From an uncultured Aquimarina sp. (GTDB lineage Bacteria; Bacteroidota; Bacteroidia; Flavobacteriales; Flavobacteriaceae): a stretch of 64,000 nt of DNA. Numbering within the stretch: position 1 is the stretch's first letter; each line of letters starts with the position of its first letter. The stretch covers positions 125,310-189,309 of the forward strand of contig CANLEM010000007.1 in NCBI GenBank assembly GCA_947489685.1, read 5' to 3'. The notes under the pieces are model-generated. The model saw only the letters and a program-made list of their open reading frames with translations, ran no database searches and was not told where the DNA came from. The translations under genes and the position numbers were made by a program. Below, piece after piece: positions 52,307 to 62,300 of this stretch.

Positions 52307-53782
52307 ATGTACTATAGATTTTATAGAATAATCGCAGTTATTTCTTGCGTACTTTTATTGCCCGGATGTGGAACCTATTTTAATCAGCCTATTACTATAG
52401 AAAATGCCAGAATAGGAGAGGATACAGAGGTTACCAAAACACTTAGGGATTTCCCTGCACCGGTAGAACCGGTTGTTGTAGGAGTATACAAATTTAGAGA
52501 TCAAACAGGACAGTATAAGCCAACAGAAAGCGGAAGTACATTTAGTACAGCTGTTACTCAAGGAGCCACAACAATATTAATTAAAGCATTAGAGGATTCT
52601 AAATGGTTTGTTCCTATCGAAAGAGAAAACCTGAGCAATTTACTTAATGAACGTAATATTATACGCTCTACGCGAAAAGAATACCGGAAAACGAAAAACC
52701 CTAATGAGCCTCAATTACCACCTTTGCTTTATGCAGGTATAATCCTTGAAGGAGGTATTGTCTCATATGATTCGAATATAATTACAGGAGGACTAGGAGC
52801 TAGGTATTTTGGCGTAGGAGCATCTACACAATATCGCCAGGATCGAATTACGATTTACTTACGAGCGGTTTCGACATCTAGTGGTAAAATTCTAAAAACA
52901 GTATATGTATCTAAAACGATCTTATCGCAAGCTTTGGACGCTAATTTTTTTAGATACGTGAGATTTAGACGACTTCTCGAAGCCGAAACTGGATTTACAA
53001 AAAATGAACCAGCACAATTAGCGGTTTCTGAGGCTATTGAAAAAGCAGTAGAATCTCTTATTGTTGAGGGGATAGAAGATAGATTGTGGGCGGTAAAAGC
53101 ATCACCCGAGGTTGTAAATAATTTGATTCTCGACTATCGAGCCGAAAAAGAAGAAGCTCAAAATACAGCTTTGTATGATCGGTATTTTAAAGAAAGAAGA
53201 GGAAAGAAATCCTTGTATGTACAAGGGGGAACTGCTGTGATAGGAGGAGATTATAATAATCCAGAGTTGTCTTATTTTGTTAAGGCAGGTGGTCGATGGT
53301 ATTTTAATCCGTACCTGAGTGCAAATGCAGGTATAAGTAAATTCGAACTTAATAATGAAGTTGCTTTTTCTGAAGGATTTAATGCAATAGACCTAAATGC
53401 CGAATTGACTCTATTACCTTTTGAGAAACTATCACCTTTTTTCTTCGGAGGCTTCGGAAACGTGAATAGTGATACGTTTGATAGAACATTTTTTAAACTT
53501 CAATACGGAGGTGGGTTAGAATATTTGGTTTCCGAAAAAATAGGAATTTCGTTAAATGCTACGCATAATGTTGTTTTTGGGGATGAGTTGGATAATATTG
53601 TTCAAGGAAAACGTGATGATCAATATTTTAATTTTTCTTTTGGATTGAATTGGTATTTTGATAATCCCATAAAAATGAAAAAAGATGCCAGAGAAGAGAA
53701 AAAAAGAAAGGATAAAGAACTTTATAAATTAAGAAAGCGAAATAGAAAAGTTCGTAAGGATGGCCTTACTCCAAAAGAGTAA
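52307..53782 (+). CDS. csgG: Curli secretion channel CsgG with C-terminal barrel extension
   Basis: A 491-residue lipoprotein (lipobox LPGC, Cys21). Residues 22-290 are CsgG: PVVVGVYKFRDQTGQYKP, LIKALEDSKWFVPIERENLSNLL split over two motifs, LPPLLYAGIILEGGIVSYDSN and ARYFGVGASTQYRQDRITIYLR. CsgG forms the nonameric outer-membrane pore. E. coli CsgG is 277 residues; here a further domain (about 300-452) shows alternating strands (AGISKFEL, LSPFFFGGFG, FKLQYGGGLEYL, FNFSFGLNWYF) like a small OmpA/OmpW-type beta-barrel. A highly basic tail (456-491) follows. Confidence 0.93.
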   Translation: MYYRFYRIIAVISCVLLLPGCGTYFNQPITIENARIGEDTEVTKTLRDFPAPVEPVVVGVYKFRDQTGQYKPTESGSTFSTAVTQGATTILIKALEDSKWFVPIERENLSNLLNERNIIRSTRKEYRKTKNPNEPQLPPLLYAGIILEGGIVSYDSNIITGGLGARYFGVGASTQYRQDRITIYLRAVSTSSGKILKTVYVSKTILSQALDANFFRYVRFRRLLEAETGFTKNEPAQLAVSEAIEKAVESLIVEGIEDRLWAVKASPEVVNNLILDYRAEKEEAQNTALYDRYFKERRGKKSLYVQGGTAVIGGDYNNPELSYFVKAGGRWYFNPYLSANAGISKFELNNEVAFSEGFNAIDLNAELTLLPFEKLSPFFFGGFGNVNSDTFDRTFFKLQYGGGLEYLVSEKIGISLNATHNVVFGDELDNIVQGKRDDQYFNFSFGLNWYFDNPIKMKKDAREEKKRKDKELYKLRKRNRKVRKDGLTPKE

Positions 53783-53880
53783 AGTTATAAGGCTATTCAA
53801 AAAAAATAGATGTAATCGAATGTTTCTCAGGCGTATTTATTTCAAATTAAATGTGATATGAGAACTAAAATCAAAATAAA

Positions 53881-55371
53881 GTGAAAAGATTTATCATTAA
53901 AACATTAGTGATTTTGTTTGTCTTTACTGCAGTTTCTTGTAGCGAGGATACCATTGATATAGAAGGTTTAGGTTCTGTAAAAGGAAGAGTGGTTAGAGTA
54001 GGTACAAACGAACCTCTCGAAAACGTAAAAATATCTACTAACCCTGGTACAAGTACTGTATTTACAAATGCCGAAGGATTTTATACCATAGAAAATGTTC
54101 CTGCGGGTGATTATTCGCTGTCTGCGCAACGCGAAGGGTTGCTAGCAGTTTTTGAAGGCATTACTGTAATTGCTGATGTAACCTTAGAGGTGGTTTTCGA
54201 AATGGATATAGAAACCGCAGGTAATCGACCACCAAATGCACCTACGCTTTTAACTCCGGTAGATAATGCCGTGGGAGTTCCGATTGATATAGAATTGGTA
54301 TGGAGTGTAAGTGACCCAGATAATGATGATCTTACCTTTACTGTGAGTTTAAGAAATGAAGAAAATTCGAATGTTGAGTTATTTGAAGGTATCACCGATA
54401 CGACATATACACTTTCTGGACTTTCTTTTAATACCAAATATTTTTGGCAGGTAACAGCAACAGATAGTATCAATGATCCTGTTAATAGTACAACGTTTGC
54501 TTTCGAAACAGCATCGCCGCCAAATAATAGAATCGTATATACTCGATTAGTAGGAGGAAATAGCGTTATTTATTCTGCAGATGAAAGTGGTGGAACCGAA
54601 ATTGCGCTTACAGCTGTGTCAAAAAATAGTTTTAGACCTAGGCGAAATGCTGCTACGGGGAAAATAGCATTTTTACAATCTGTCGGCTCTCAAATCCATT
54701 TGTTTACAATGAATGAAGATGGTTCTCAAGTCAATCAAGTAACATCGCAAGTTGGCGTTGCTGGATTTAATCTTGAAGAAATAGATTTTTCTTGGGATGC
54801 TAATGGTTCAAAACTATTGTTTCCAAATCAAGATAGATTATATTCAATAAATGCTACAGGTAGTGGTTTAAGCCAGATTTATCAAACCACTAATGGTAAT
54901 CTTATCACCGAGGTGGATAAAAATGAAAACACCGGTATCATTGCTTTAAAAACAAATGATTTAAATGGTTACTCGGTAGAAATATTTACGATTAATGGAT
55001 CAGGTGTTGTACAAGAAACCGTATTGACAGGAGTTAATGGAGCAGCTGGTGGAATAAATCTATCGGTAGATGGAACTCGATTGTTATATACCAGAGATGT
55101 TTCAGGTTCTGAAAACACAAATTATAGAAGATTAGATTCGCGTGTATTTATCCATAATTTTAATGGTAGCCCAACCGTAGATCTGTCAACAGATAAACCA
55201 TCAGGAACTAATGATTTGGATCCTAGATTTTCTCCAAATGAGGCCGAGATTATATATGTAAATACGTCTAATGACGGTATTTCGGCAAAAAATATTCAAA
55301 CCTTGGAGATTGCTGACCTAAATGAAAGAACGACATTAATCCAAAATTCGACCATGCCGGATTGGGAATAA
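53881..55371 (+). CDS. Curli-linked lipoprotein with regulatory-like, Fn3-like and TolB-like domains
   Basis: A 496-residue lipoprotein starting with GTG (lipobox AVSC, Cys20). A carboxypeptidase-D regulatory-like domain (about 30-115, with GRVVRVGTNEPLENVKI and GFYTIENVPAGDYSL) is followed by a fibronectin-III-like domain (about 120-215, with FNTKYFWQVTATD). Beta-propeller repeats fill residues 220-496 (IYSADESGG, LFTMNEDGSQVNQVT, LYSINATGSGLSQI, DPRFSPNEAEIIYV), as in TolB-like propellers. It lies 98 bp after csgG, the last gene before a terminator, so it may be a curli accessory. That role is inferred from position. Confidence 0.82.
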   Translation: MKRFIIKTLVILFVFTAVSCSEDTIDIEGLGSVKGRVVRVGTNEPLENVKISTNPGTSTVFTNAEGFYTIENVPAGDYSLSAQREGLLAVFEGITVIADVTLEVVFEMDIETAGNRPPNAPTLLTPVDNAVGVPIDIELVWSVSDPDNDDLTFTVSLRNEENSNVELFEGITDTTYTLSGLSFNTKYFWQVTATDSINDPVNSTTFAFETASPPNNRIVYTRLVGGNSVIYSADESGGTEIALTAVSKNSFRPRRNAATGKIAFLQSVGSQIHLFTMNEDGSQVNQVTSQVGVAGFNLEEIDFSWDANGSKLLFPNQDRLYSINATGSGLSQIYQTTNGNLITEVDKNENTGIIALKTNDLNGYSVEIFTINGSGVVQETVLTGVNGAAGGINLSVDGTRLLYTRDVSGSENTNYRRLDSRVFIHNFNGSPTVDLSTDKPSGTNDLDPRFSPNEAEIIYVNTSNDGISAKNIQTLEIADLNERTTLIQNSTMPDWE

Positions 55372-55392
55372 GATTAGAAAAGATAGTATTTC

Positions 55393-55440
55393 AAAATTCC
55401 AAATTTCAATGGATATCCATTGGGATTTGGAATTTTGTAT
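55393..55440 (+). terminator. Terminator of the curli cluster
   Basis: A long nested hairpin: AAAATTCCAAAT (55393-55404) with ATTTGGAATTTT (55425-55436), and AATGG/CCATT inside. Confidence 0.8.
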
Positions 55441-55470
55441 TTTCAGTCTAGTCTTTGAATTAAATTGGAT

Positions 55471-55478
55471 TATCTTTG
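55471..55478 (+). promoter_or_regulatory. -7 promoter element for purM
   Basis: TATCTTTG fits TAnnTTTG, 19 bp before ATG 55498. It lies inside the longer 55465 frame, so it supports the later start. Confidence 0.55.
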
Positions 55479-55497
55479 CGCTTTAATTTTCATTATA

Positions 55498-56679
55498 ATG
55501 AGCCAAGAAGTAAGCAAACGTTATGCGCAACGAGGAGTTTCGGCATCTAAAGAAGATGTGCATAGTGCAATAAAGAACATAGAAAAAGGTCTTTTTCCGA
55601 AAGCATTTTGCAAAATTGTTCCTGATTATCTAACCAATGACGAAGAGTATTGTTTGATAATGCATGCTGATGGAGCGGGTACAAAGTCTTCTTTGGCTTA
55701 TATGTATTGGAAAGAAACAGGAGATGTTTCGGTATGGAAAGGTATTGCTCAGGATGCTTTAATCATGAATATTGATGATTTACTATGTGTGGGAGCTACC
55801 GACAATATCATGCTATCTTCTACTATTGGCCGAAATAAAAATTTAATTCCCGGAGAAGTTATTTCAGCGATTATTAATGGTACAGAGGAGTTGCTGGAAG
55901 AACTTAAAGGGTTTGGAGTACAGATTCATTCTACGGGTGGCGAAACGGCAGATGTAGGTGATCTGGTAAGAACAATTATAGTAGATTCTACAGTTACGGC
56001 TCGTATGAAACGTAACGATGTTATTGATAACGCAAATATTCAAGCAGGAGATGCAATTGTAGGACTAGCTTCTTTTGGTCAGGCTAGTTACGAAAAAGAA
56101 TATAATGGTGGTATGGGTAGCAATGGCCTAACATCTGCGCGTCATGATGTATTTAGTAAAGCTCTGGCAAAAAAATACCCAGAGAGTTTTGATCCATCAG
56201 TACCTTCGGATTTGGTGTACTCTGGTAAAACAAATCTTACAGACCAAGTTGATAATTCTCCTATTGATGCTGGTAAATTGGTATTGTCACCAACAAGAAC
56301 ATATGCGCCTATTATAAAGAAAATACTAGAGAGTCACGATAGTAAAACTATACATGGTATGGTGCATTGCAGTGGTGGTGCACAAACCAAAATTCTTCAT
56401 TTTATAGATAATTTGCATATCGTAAAGGATAATTTATTTGATGTTCCGCCATTATTTAAATTGATTCAGGAAAACTCGGGTACCGACTGGAAAGAGATGT
56501 ATCAGGTGTTTAATATGGGACATCGTATGGAGTTATATGTGACTCCCGAAGTAGCCGAAGAAATCATAGCAATTTCCAAAAGTTTTAATGTAGATGCTCA
56601 AATTGTAGGTAGAGTAGAAGCTTCTGAAGAAAAAGAGCTAACCATTAAAAGTGAATTTGGAACCTATACATATCGCTAA
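55498..56679 (+). CDS. purM: Phosphoribosylformylglycinamidine cyclo-ligase (AIR synthase)
   Basis: A 393-residue ATP-dependent purine-synthesis enzyme converting FGAM to AIR. Family motifs include HADGAGTKSSLAY, WKGIAQDALIMNIDDLLCVGA (the ATP/Mg region), STGGETADVGDLVRT, VGLASFGQASYEKEYNGGMG and GMVHCSGGAQTKILHF. It is longer than E. coli PurM (345 residues), as is usual in Bacteroidota. Start ATG 55498 (MSQEVSKRYAQRGVSASKED) is supported by the -7 box. It is convergent with the variant MsrA gene, 2 bp apart. Confidence 0.94.
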   Translation: MSQEVSKRYAQRGVSASKEDVHSAIKNIEKGLFPKAFCKIVPDYLTNDEEYCLIMHADGAGTKSSLAYMYWKETGDVSVWKGIAQDALIMNIDDLLCVGATDNIMLSSTIGRNKNLIPGEVISAIINGTEELLEELKGFGVQIHSTGGETADVGDLVRTIIVDSTVTARMKRNDVIDNANIQAGDAIVGLASFGQASYEKEYNGGMGSNGLTSARHDVFSKALAKKYPESFDPSVPSDLVYSGKTNLTDQVDNSPIDAGKLVLSPTRTYAPIIKKILESHDSKTIHGMVHCSGGAQTKILHFIDNLHIVKDNLFDVPPLFKLIQENSGTDWKEMYQVFNMGHRMELYVTPEVAEEIIAISKSFNVDAQIVGRVEASEEKELTIKSEFGTYTYR

Positions 56680-56681
56680 TG

Positions 56682-57173
56682 CTATTTTAGTACTTTAGCG
56701 TATTTCTTTTTTAGCATTTCTATTTTAGGGTGAATATATTTTTTACAGAAGGGTTTTTCTGGGTTATTGTAAAAATAATTGTGCAATTCTTTTCTAGAAG
56801 GTAAAAACTCATTAAAGGGTAAGGTTTGAGTAATTAATAGTGCCTCAAAATTTTTCTGTTGCTCTTTTAAGATTTGCGTAATATCGTCTTTGATAGCATC
56901 TTCAAAATAATAAACAGCGCTCCGGTATTTTTCTCTAAAACTATGATCTACTGTGCTTTGGTGGGTGTGCAAATGTATCTCTATTAAGTCTTTTAATAGA
57001 ATCTCGTCTTTATGGTAATGTACAATTACTGCTTCAGAAAAACTTTGATGCTTATCAATACTTTTAATGTAGCCTTGTTCAACTTTTACGACTCCTTGTA
57101 AAGATTGAAACACAGCCTCGGTACACCAATGGCATCCACCGCCAAATCCTATTTTTTGAAAATTGCTTATCAT
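56682..57173 (-). CDS. Divergent MsrA (GCHWC type)
   Basis: A 163-residue cytoplasmic MsrA homologue. The active-site motif is GGGCHWCTEAVFQ, with the catalytic Cys at residue 14 but His replacing the usual Phe of GCFWC. The later signatures are altered: the GHAEAV region is SFSEAVIVHY, DHGSQYRSII is DHSFREKYRSAVYYF, and the EDYHQDY element is KELHNYFYNNPEKPFC. An MsrA fold is clear, but substrate range may differ from the canonical enzyme at 15.7 kb. It lacks a signal peptide. Confidence 0.85.
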   Translation of the reverse strand: MISNFQKIGFGGGCHWCTEAVFQSLQGVVKVEQGYIKSIDKHQSFSEAVIVHYHKDEILLKDLIEIHLHTHQSTVDHSFREKYRSAVYYFEDAIKDDITQILKEQQKNFEALLITQTLPFNEFLPSRKELHNYFYNNPEKPFCKKYIHPKIEMLKKKYAKVLK

Positions 57174-57243
57174 GATTATATAAGTCGTAAAAATATTTAA
57201 AATCTAAAGAAAATCATGATAAACAATTTTTAAACCTACACTA

Positions 57244-57441
57244 TTACGAGTTTAATTCTTCTCCCAGTTTTTTAGTTTCGGTAGATATATCATCTTCTTT
57301 TTGTTCTACCAATTCTATGATATGATCATCATTAAATTTTCCATCTTTTTTCGGTAAAAAAACGGGCACGGGTATGAGCGCAGCCATGATAATAAGCAAT
57401 ATTAAGGTAAATCGACGTAGTCTTTTTTTGAATCTTTCCAT
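57244..57441 (-). CDS. Small single-pass membrane protein, hypothetical
   Basis: The likely start is ATG 57439-57441, giving 65 residues: a basic N-terminus (MERFKKRLRRF), one transmembrane helix (about 11-30), a Lys/Asp turn and an acidic helical tail. The longer frame (to 57516) adds an unlikely 25 residues. No family was recognised. The positive-inside rule predicts an N-in, C-out orientation. Confidence 0.55.
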   Translation of the reverse strand: MERFKKRLRRFTLILLIIMAALIPVPVFLPKKDGKFNDDHIIELVEQKEDDISTETKKLGEELNS

Positions 57442-57541
57442 TCTAAAAGTATAAATAATGACACTAAGTCTCTGGCAAGAGAGAATAGTATTCTTAGTAA
57501 AATTTTTTAAAACCACCTCTTAGAGGTATTGGGTATAGCGT

Positions 57542-57931
57542 TTACCCAAGTGATGAATGGAAAGAATCATCTTCTGTAAAATACACTATGTTTAGAAAGG
57601 TAAGTATATTTTGATATGGAGGTCGTATAAAGCAAATAGAGGACCTCTTGATTGTATGCTCTGTTAATTCTGAATGTCGTATCGATGTAAATTTTAAAAA
57701 TGTACTTTGTTTATTCAGAAAAGCAGTACTACCTATTTTATTTTGCGATATATTTTGAAATTGGAAGGTATGCTGATCATTCTTTTCTGTTGTAATAACA
57801 AGCTCGGTAGTATCGAGTTTAGGTTTTGGTGGAGTATAATTAGAATACCCGCCAAAACTGAATAAGGCTACAACTATAAAGAACAATTTTATAATTGAAT
57901 ATTGGTGATATGTAGCCTTGTAGTTTTTCAT
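57542..57931 (-). CDS. Hypothetical secreted or membrane-anchored protein
   Basis: The likely start is ATG 57929-57931, giving 129 residues. An N-terminal hydrophobic segment (about 15-34, IIKLFFIVVALFSFGGY) may be a signal or anchor. A Pro/Lys linker (PPKPKLD) and a basic, Thr/Ser/Phe-rich part without recognisable domain follow. It could be a real small gene, as the frame is clean and lies between prfA and the other small gene, but homology is unknown. Confidence 0.45.
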   Translation of the reverse strand: MKNYKATYHQYSIIKLFFIVVALFSFGGYSNYTPPKPKLDTTELVITTEKNDQHTFQFQNISQNKIGSTAFLNKQSTFLKFTSIRHSELTEHTIKRSSICFIRPPYQNILTFLNIVYFTEDDSFHSSLG

Positions 57932-58013
57932 GTATTGAACAAAAATACGATTTTTATAGCAGAAAAGAGTATTTAGATTGGTAAGGAGGTATAGGCTTTT
58001 GTGCAAAAAAGCT

Positions 58014-58021
58014 TACTTTTG
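58014..58021 (+). promoter_or_regulatory. -7 promoter element for prfA
   Basis: TACTTTTG fits TAnnTTTG and lies 28 bp before the ATG. A TTTG at 57998-58001 is a possible but closely spaced -33 box. Confidence 0.5.
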
Positions 58022-58049
58022 TATCTTCCACATTTAGGATAGAAGAACT

Positions 58050-59126
58050 ATGATTGATAAATTAAATATTGTAAAGCAAAGATTTGATGAGGTTAGTGAT
58101 TTGATCATTCAGCCTGATATTATTGCTGATCAAAAAAGATACATTAAGCTTAATAAAGAATATAAGGATCTTAGAGCTCTAATGGACGAGAGAGCACGCT
58201 ATATAGAGCTTACAGATAACCTTAAAGAAGCCGAAGAGATTATTGCGGATGGAAGTGATGCAGAAATGGTTGAAATGGCCAAAATGCAAATGGAAGAAGC
58301 AAAAGAAGAGTTGCCTGAATTAGAGGAGAAAATACGATTCATGTTGGTGCCTAAAGATCCAGAAGATGCCAAAAACTGTGTTGTAGAAATCCGCGCAGGA
58401 ACAGGTGGAGATGAAGCCAGTATTTTTGCAGGAGATTTATTTAGAATGTATACTAAATATTGTGAAGGCAAAGGATGGAGTGTAAGCGTTGTGGATTTAA
58501 ATGAAGGTACTAGCGGCGGTTATAAAGAGATAATTTTTGAAGTAAATGGTGAAGATGCATACGGTACAATGAAGTTTGAAGCAGGAGTACATCGTGTGCA
58601 ACGTGTACCCCAGACCGAAACTCAAGGTCGTGTACATACAAGTGCGGCAACTGTGATGGTATTACCTGAAGCAGAAGAGTTTGATGTAGAGCTCGATATG
58701 ACCGAAGTTAGGATAGAAAGAACAACTTCTACGGGTCCAGGAGGACAATCTGTAAATACAACATATTCTGCGATTAAGCTGCATCACGAACCTACGGGGA
58801 TGATTGTAAGCTGTCAGGATCAAAAATCTTCTCATAAAAACTTAGAAAAAGCACTAAAAGTATTGCGTTCTAGACTTTATGATTTAGAATTAGCAAAGAA
58901 ACAAGCAGCAGATTCAGAAAAACGTAAGAGTATGGTATCTTCTGGAGATCGATCTGCAAAGATTAGAACATATAACTATCCTCAAGGTCGAGTTACAGAT
59001 CACCGTATTGGATTAACATTATATGATCTTGGGAATATTATAGATGGCGATATTCAAAAAATTATTGACGAGCTTCAATTGGTAGAAAATACCGAAAAAC
59101 TAAAAGAATCTAACGAGGTCTTTTAG
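58050..59126 (+). CDS. prfA: Peptide chain release factor 1
   Basis: A 358-residue RF1 that recognises UAA and UAG stop codons. The catalytic GGQ is at residues 231-233 ([12 protein letters not shown]). The decoding tripeptide region is [13 protein letters not shown] at 186-198, so the P-x-T anticodon element is PQT (187-189) where E. coli has PAT. No +1 frameshift site exists, and the length fits RF1 rather than RF2. It is monocistronic, between a -7 box and a long terminator. Confidence 0.96.
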   Translation: MIDKLNIVKQRFDEVSDLIIQPDIIADQKRYIKLNKEYKDLRALMDERARYIELTDNLKEAEEIIADGSDAEMVEMAKMQMEEAKEELPELEEKIRFMLVPKDPEDAKNCVVEIRAGTGGDEASIFAGDLFRMYTKYCEGKGWSVSVVDLNEGTSGGYKEIIFEVNGEDAYGTMKFEAGVHRVQRVPQTETQGRVHTSAATVMVLPEAEEFDVELDMTEVRIERTTSTGPGGQSVNTTYSAIKLHHEPTGMIVSCQDQKSSHKNLEKALKVLRSRLYDLELAKKQAADSEKRKSMVSSGDRSAKIRTYNYPQGRVTDHRIGLTLYDLGNIIDGDIQKIIDELQLVENTEKLKESNEVF

Positions 59127-59145
59127 ATTTTTTCTATTTAAATGT

Positions 59146-59200
59146 AAAACGCAAAAAAACCGATTCTTATAACTAATAAGAATCGGTTTTTTTGCGTTTT
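59146..59200. terminator. Very long terminator after prfA
   Basis: A 25-bp perfect stem (outer AAAACGCAAAAAAACC, inner GATTCTTAT) with a 5-nt AACTA loop lies 20 bp after the prfA stop. Confidence 0.9.
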
Positions 59201-59229
59201 ATAAAATATCGGATGAAATATAAGATTTT

Positions 59230-59322
59230 ATGAGATTGAAAATCATGTGTTTTTCAACGATTTTTTTAGCTTTTTGTCTAACTTTAATAAGTTTGTTCAC
59301 TACATTTAATAAGCAGGAATAA
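59230..59322 (+). CDS. Possible 30-residue hydrophobic peptide
   Basis: An ATG-started frame encodes a basic start (MRLKIM) and a hydrophobic helix (about residues 6-26, CFSTIFLAFCLTLISLF) before a short polar tail. It could be a small membrane peptide or part of the leader of the giant gene. There is no homology evidence. Confidence 0.25.
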   Translation: MRLKIMCFSTIFLAFCLTLISLFTTFNKQE

Positions 59323-59389
59323 TGTTTTTTTTAAATTATACTACAAGTTTTAAAATCAAAAACTTTTACTTTAGAAACCTACAATGTGA

Positions 59390-62300
59390 ATGAAAAACTA
59401 CTACTACTTTAACCAGCTAAATATAAAAGTATTTGTGATCTTTAAATTATCGCTTTTACTATGTGTTATTAATGCAAAAGCTCAGACCAAAGGTTTGATT
59501 TTTGACCCTGCGGCTCTGGGACAACCTGTATTAGATTCCAACGGGGATGGATATACTTCAACTACTATTGCAGGTTTTATGTCAGATGATGAAGCCGAAA
59601 GTGAAATACCTTTTGTAGGTTTTCCCAGTTCGGGTACAGAACCAGATAGTGATTTACAGCCTGGACCGTCCTGTGGTTTTACAGATTTGGTAGTTTCAGA
59701 TACAAATAATACGGTTTATACATATTTAGACGGAAGTGATAATTTGTTGTTTCGTTTTAGACTAGGAGGAACGGCAAGCAATTCCAAAGGATACTCAATA
59801 TTAATAGATACTGATCAAAAGTTTGGTTTTACTGGACCTAATGCAGATCCCAATGCCGTGTCTGGTAACCCCGGTTTTGAAATTGAAATCGTACTTCGAA
59901 CTAATTTTGGAGTTGGCCTGTATAATGTAGATGGAACCACTTCGGGAATTGAAATTGGAGACGCTACTATTGATCGCCCTTATGCAGATTTTGCTCAAAA
60001 ATCTATTGCACTTTCAGAAATCTGTGGGGATGATGATTATTTTTATGACTTTTATATCCCTTTTGCTGATATTACTGCAGCGTTTCCAGGGATCACAACT
60101 TCTACACCATTAAGAATGGTTGGAACTACGGTAATCAATCCTGGTCCTGCGATAGGTGGAAATCCTTCAGATTTGGGAGGAATAGATGATCAACTTGGAA
60201 TTGATGATGATTTGTTTGAGGAAATCATAGATGTATTTCCTCCAACACCCCCTACAGATATAGATGATGGAATTCTCCCAAGAGCAGAGTGTCCATCTAT
60301 TGATACATTGACTGTTGGAGCAACTACGATCTCTGGAACTTCTGCAGAAGTAGATGGTGCTGCCATTGAAGTTTTTAAGGATTCAGGTTCGGGACCAGTT
60401 TCAATAGGTACAACGACTGTTCTTGCAGGAGTTTGGACGCTAACACCAATTACAGCTACTGTTGAAGGTGACATTTTTACAGCTACAGTGCTAGTAGATG
60501 AAGCCACAGCTATAGCCACAGGAACCAATGAAAAATCAGAGTCTTCTTCAGATTGTAATATTATTACAATATTTGGTAGCTGTTCTCCTCCTGTCGCTTC
60601 AGAAAATATTAGTGACTATACACTTTCTAACAGAGGCTTATGTACCACTGTCACGAATAATGCTATTGGAGGAGCTAGAATAAGAGTATATGTGGATGGG
60701 GTGTTACAAACCCCTGGAACGGGAAGTAGTAACTATGTGGGAGGAGAAGTTTTTGCAGATGCTGGAGGTACTTGGAACTGGAAGTGTAATAATAATTCTA
60801 GTTGTGGTTCTGGTGGACCTAACTGTGGTTTTCCTACTTCGGGAGTTATTCAAGTCACACAGCAAGAACCTGGAAAATGCGAGTCACAACGAGTAACCCT
60901 ATGTGATGGAATTAATTTTTCTACAGCACCCACTTACTTGCCCGCTAATGTTGTAGAAGGAGATACAACAATTTCTGGAACTGCTACAGCTGGTGCAGAA
61001 ATAATCATATATATTAATGACATAGATCAAGGGGTAAATGGTATAACAACGGTTACTGGTGGAAACTGGTCTTTTACTGTTGCAGACTTGACCAATGCAT
61101 CTATATTTAGAGGAGATATTATAACAGTTGTAGCAAGTGAACCTAACTTATGTTCTTCTGAAACTTCCATTACTGTTGGTGGACAATCGCCTACCCCAAT
61201 AATTCAAGGCGAATATTGCGCACCTAGTGGCGGATCTATTACATCGGTAAGTGGAATTTCATCAGAAGTGGGAGCAACGATTAATTTATATACTTCTTCA
61301 ACCTCTCCGGTGACTATTGGAACTCCAGTAGGATCTGCTATTGTGCCAACCAATGGAAGTTGGACCATCACGGGTATTTCTGTTGCCGAAGGTGATTTTA
61401 TGGCAGTTACAGCAACTAATGTTGGAGATACAGAAAGCGATTTGTCTAATGAAGTTCAAGTATTGAGTCAAACTACAGATTCGGTTACTATTAATGCCAC
61501 ACCTCTTCAGGAAGGGGATTCGACCGTTTCGGGTACAACTACTACTCCAGATGGAAGTGTTGTTTTTCTATATATTGATGATACTATTATTGATGGTTTT
61601 ACAGCAATCGCTTCTGGAGGAATGTGGTCAATTACTGGCCTAGATATGGCAAGTGCTGGTTTTGATGTATTGTATGCAGGAGGAGTAGTTGGAGTTACCG
61701 TTCAAAATGGAGTTTTATGTGAAAGTGATTTAGTAACAGGCCCTACTATTGGATGTAAGTTTCCAATTAATCAGATATTTAATGCAACTTCAACCACTAC
61801 TATTTGCGCTGGGCAGACCATTGATTTTGAAATTACTTCAACAGAAAATTTAGTAATTTATGAGCTAGTAGATCAAGCGGGTAATGGAATAGGTCCTGCT
61901 GCATTAGGGGATGGTTCTGCTATAAGTTTAACAACATTTGGTTTATCTACAATTGTAACAAGTGCATCTGTGAAAGCACAACGAATAGGAGGTGTTCTTT
62001 GTGAGTCTATTTTAATACCTGCAATTGACGTTACAGTAAATGTGTTACCAGAAATTTCTTTAACATCAAATGCTTTAGAAATTTGTGATGGAGACACTTC
62101 GGTAGATTTAGAATATTCTGTTACTGCCAATGGCCCTCCAATAAGTTATAGTATAGATTTTGATGCAACGGCTAATACCGATGGCTTTACAGATATAGTA
62201 GATGATACAAATTTTGCGAGTCCAATTACAATATCAATACCTTCTGGTGCTGTAGCCGGAACAACATATTCTGGAGTTTTTACCATAAAAAACACAAGTT

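Noticed and set aside
58199..58471. Minus-strand Ser-rich frame within prfA
   Set aside because: It lies opposite a highly conserved gene and shows no coding features of its own.
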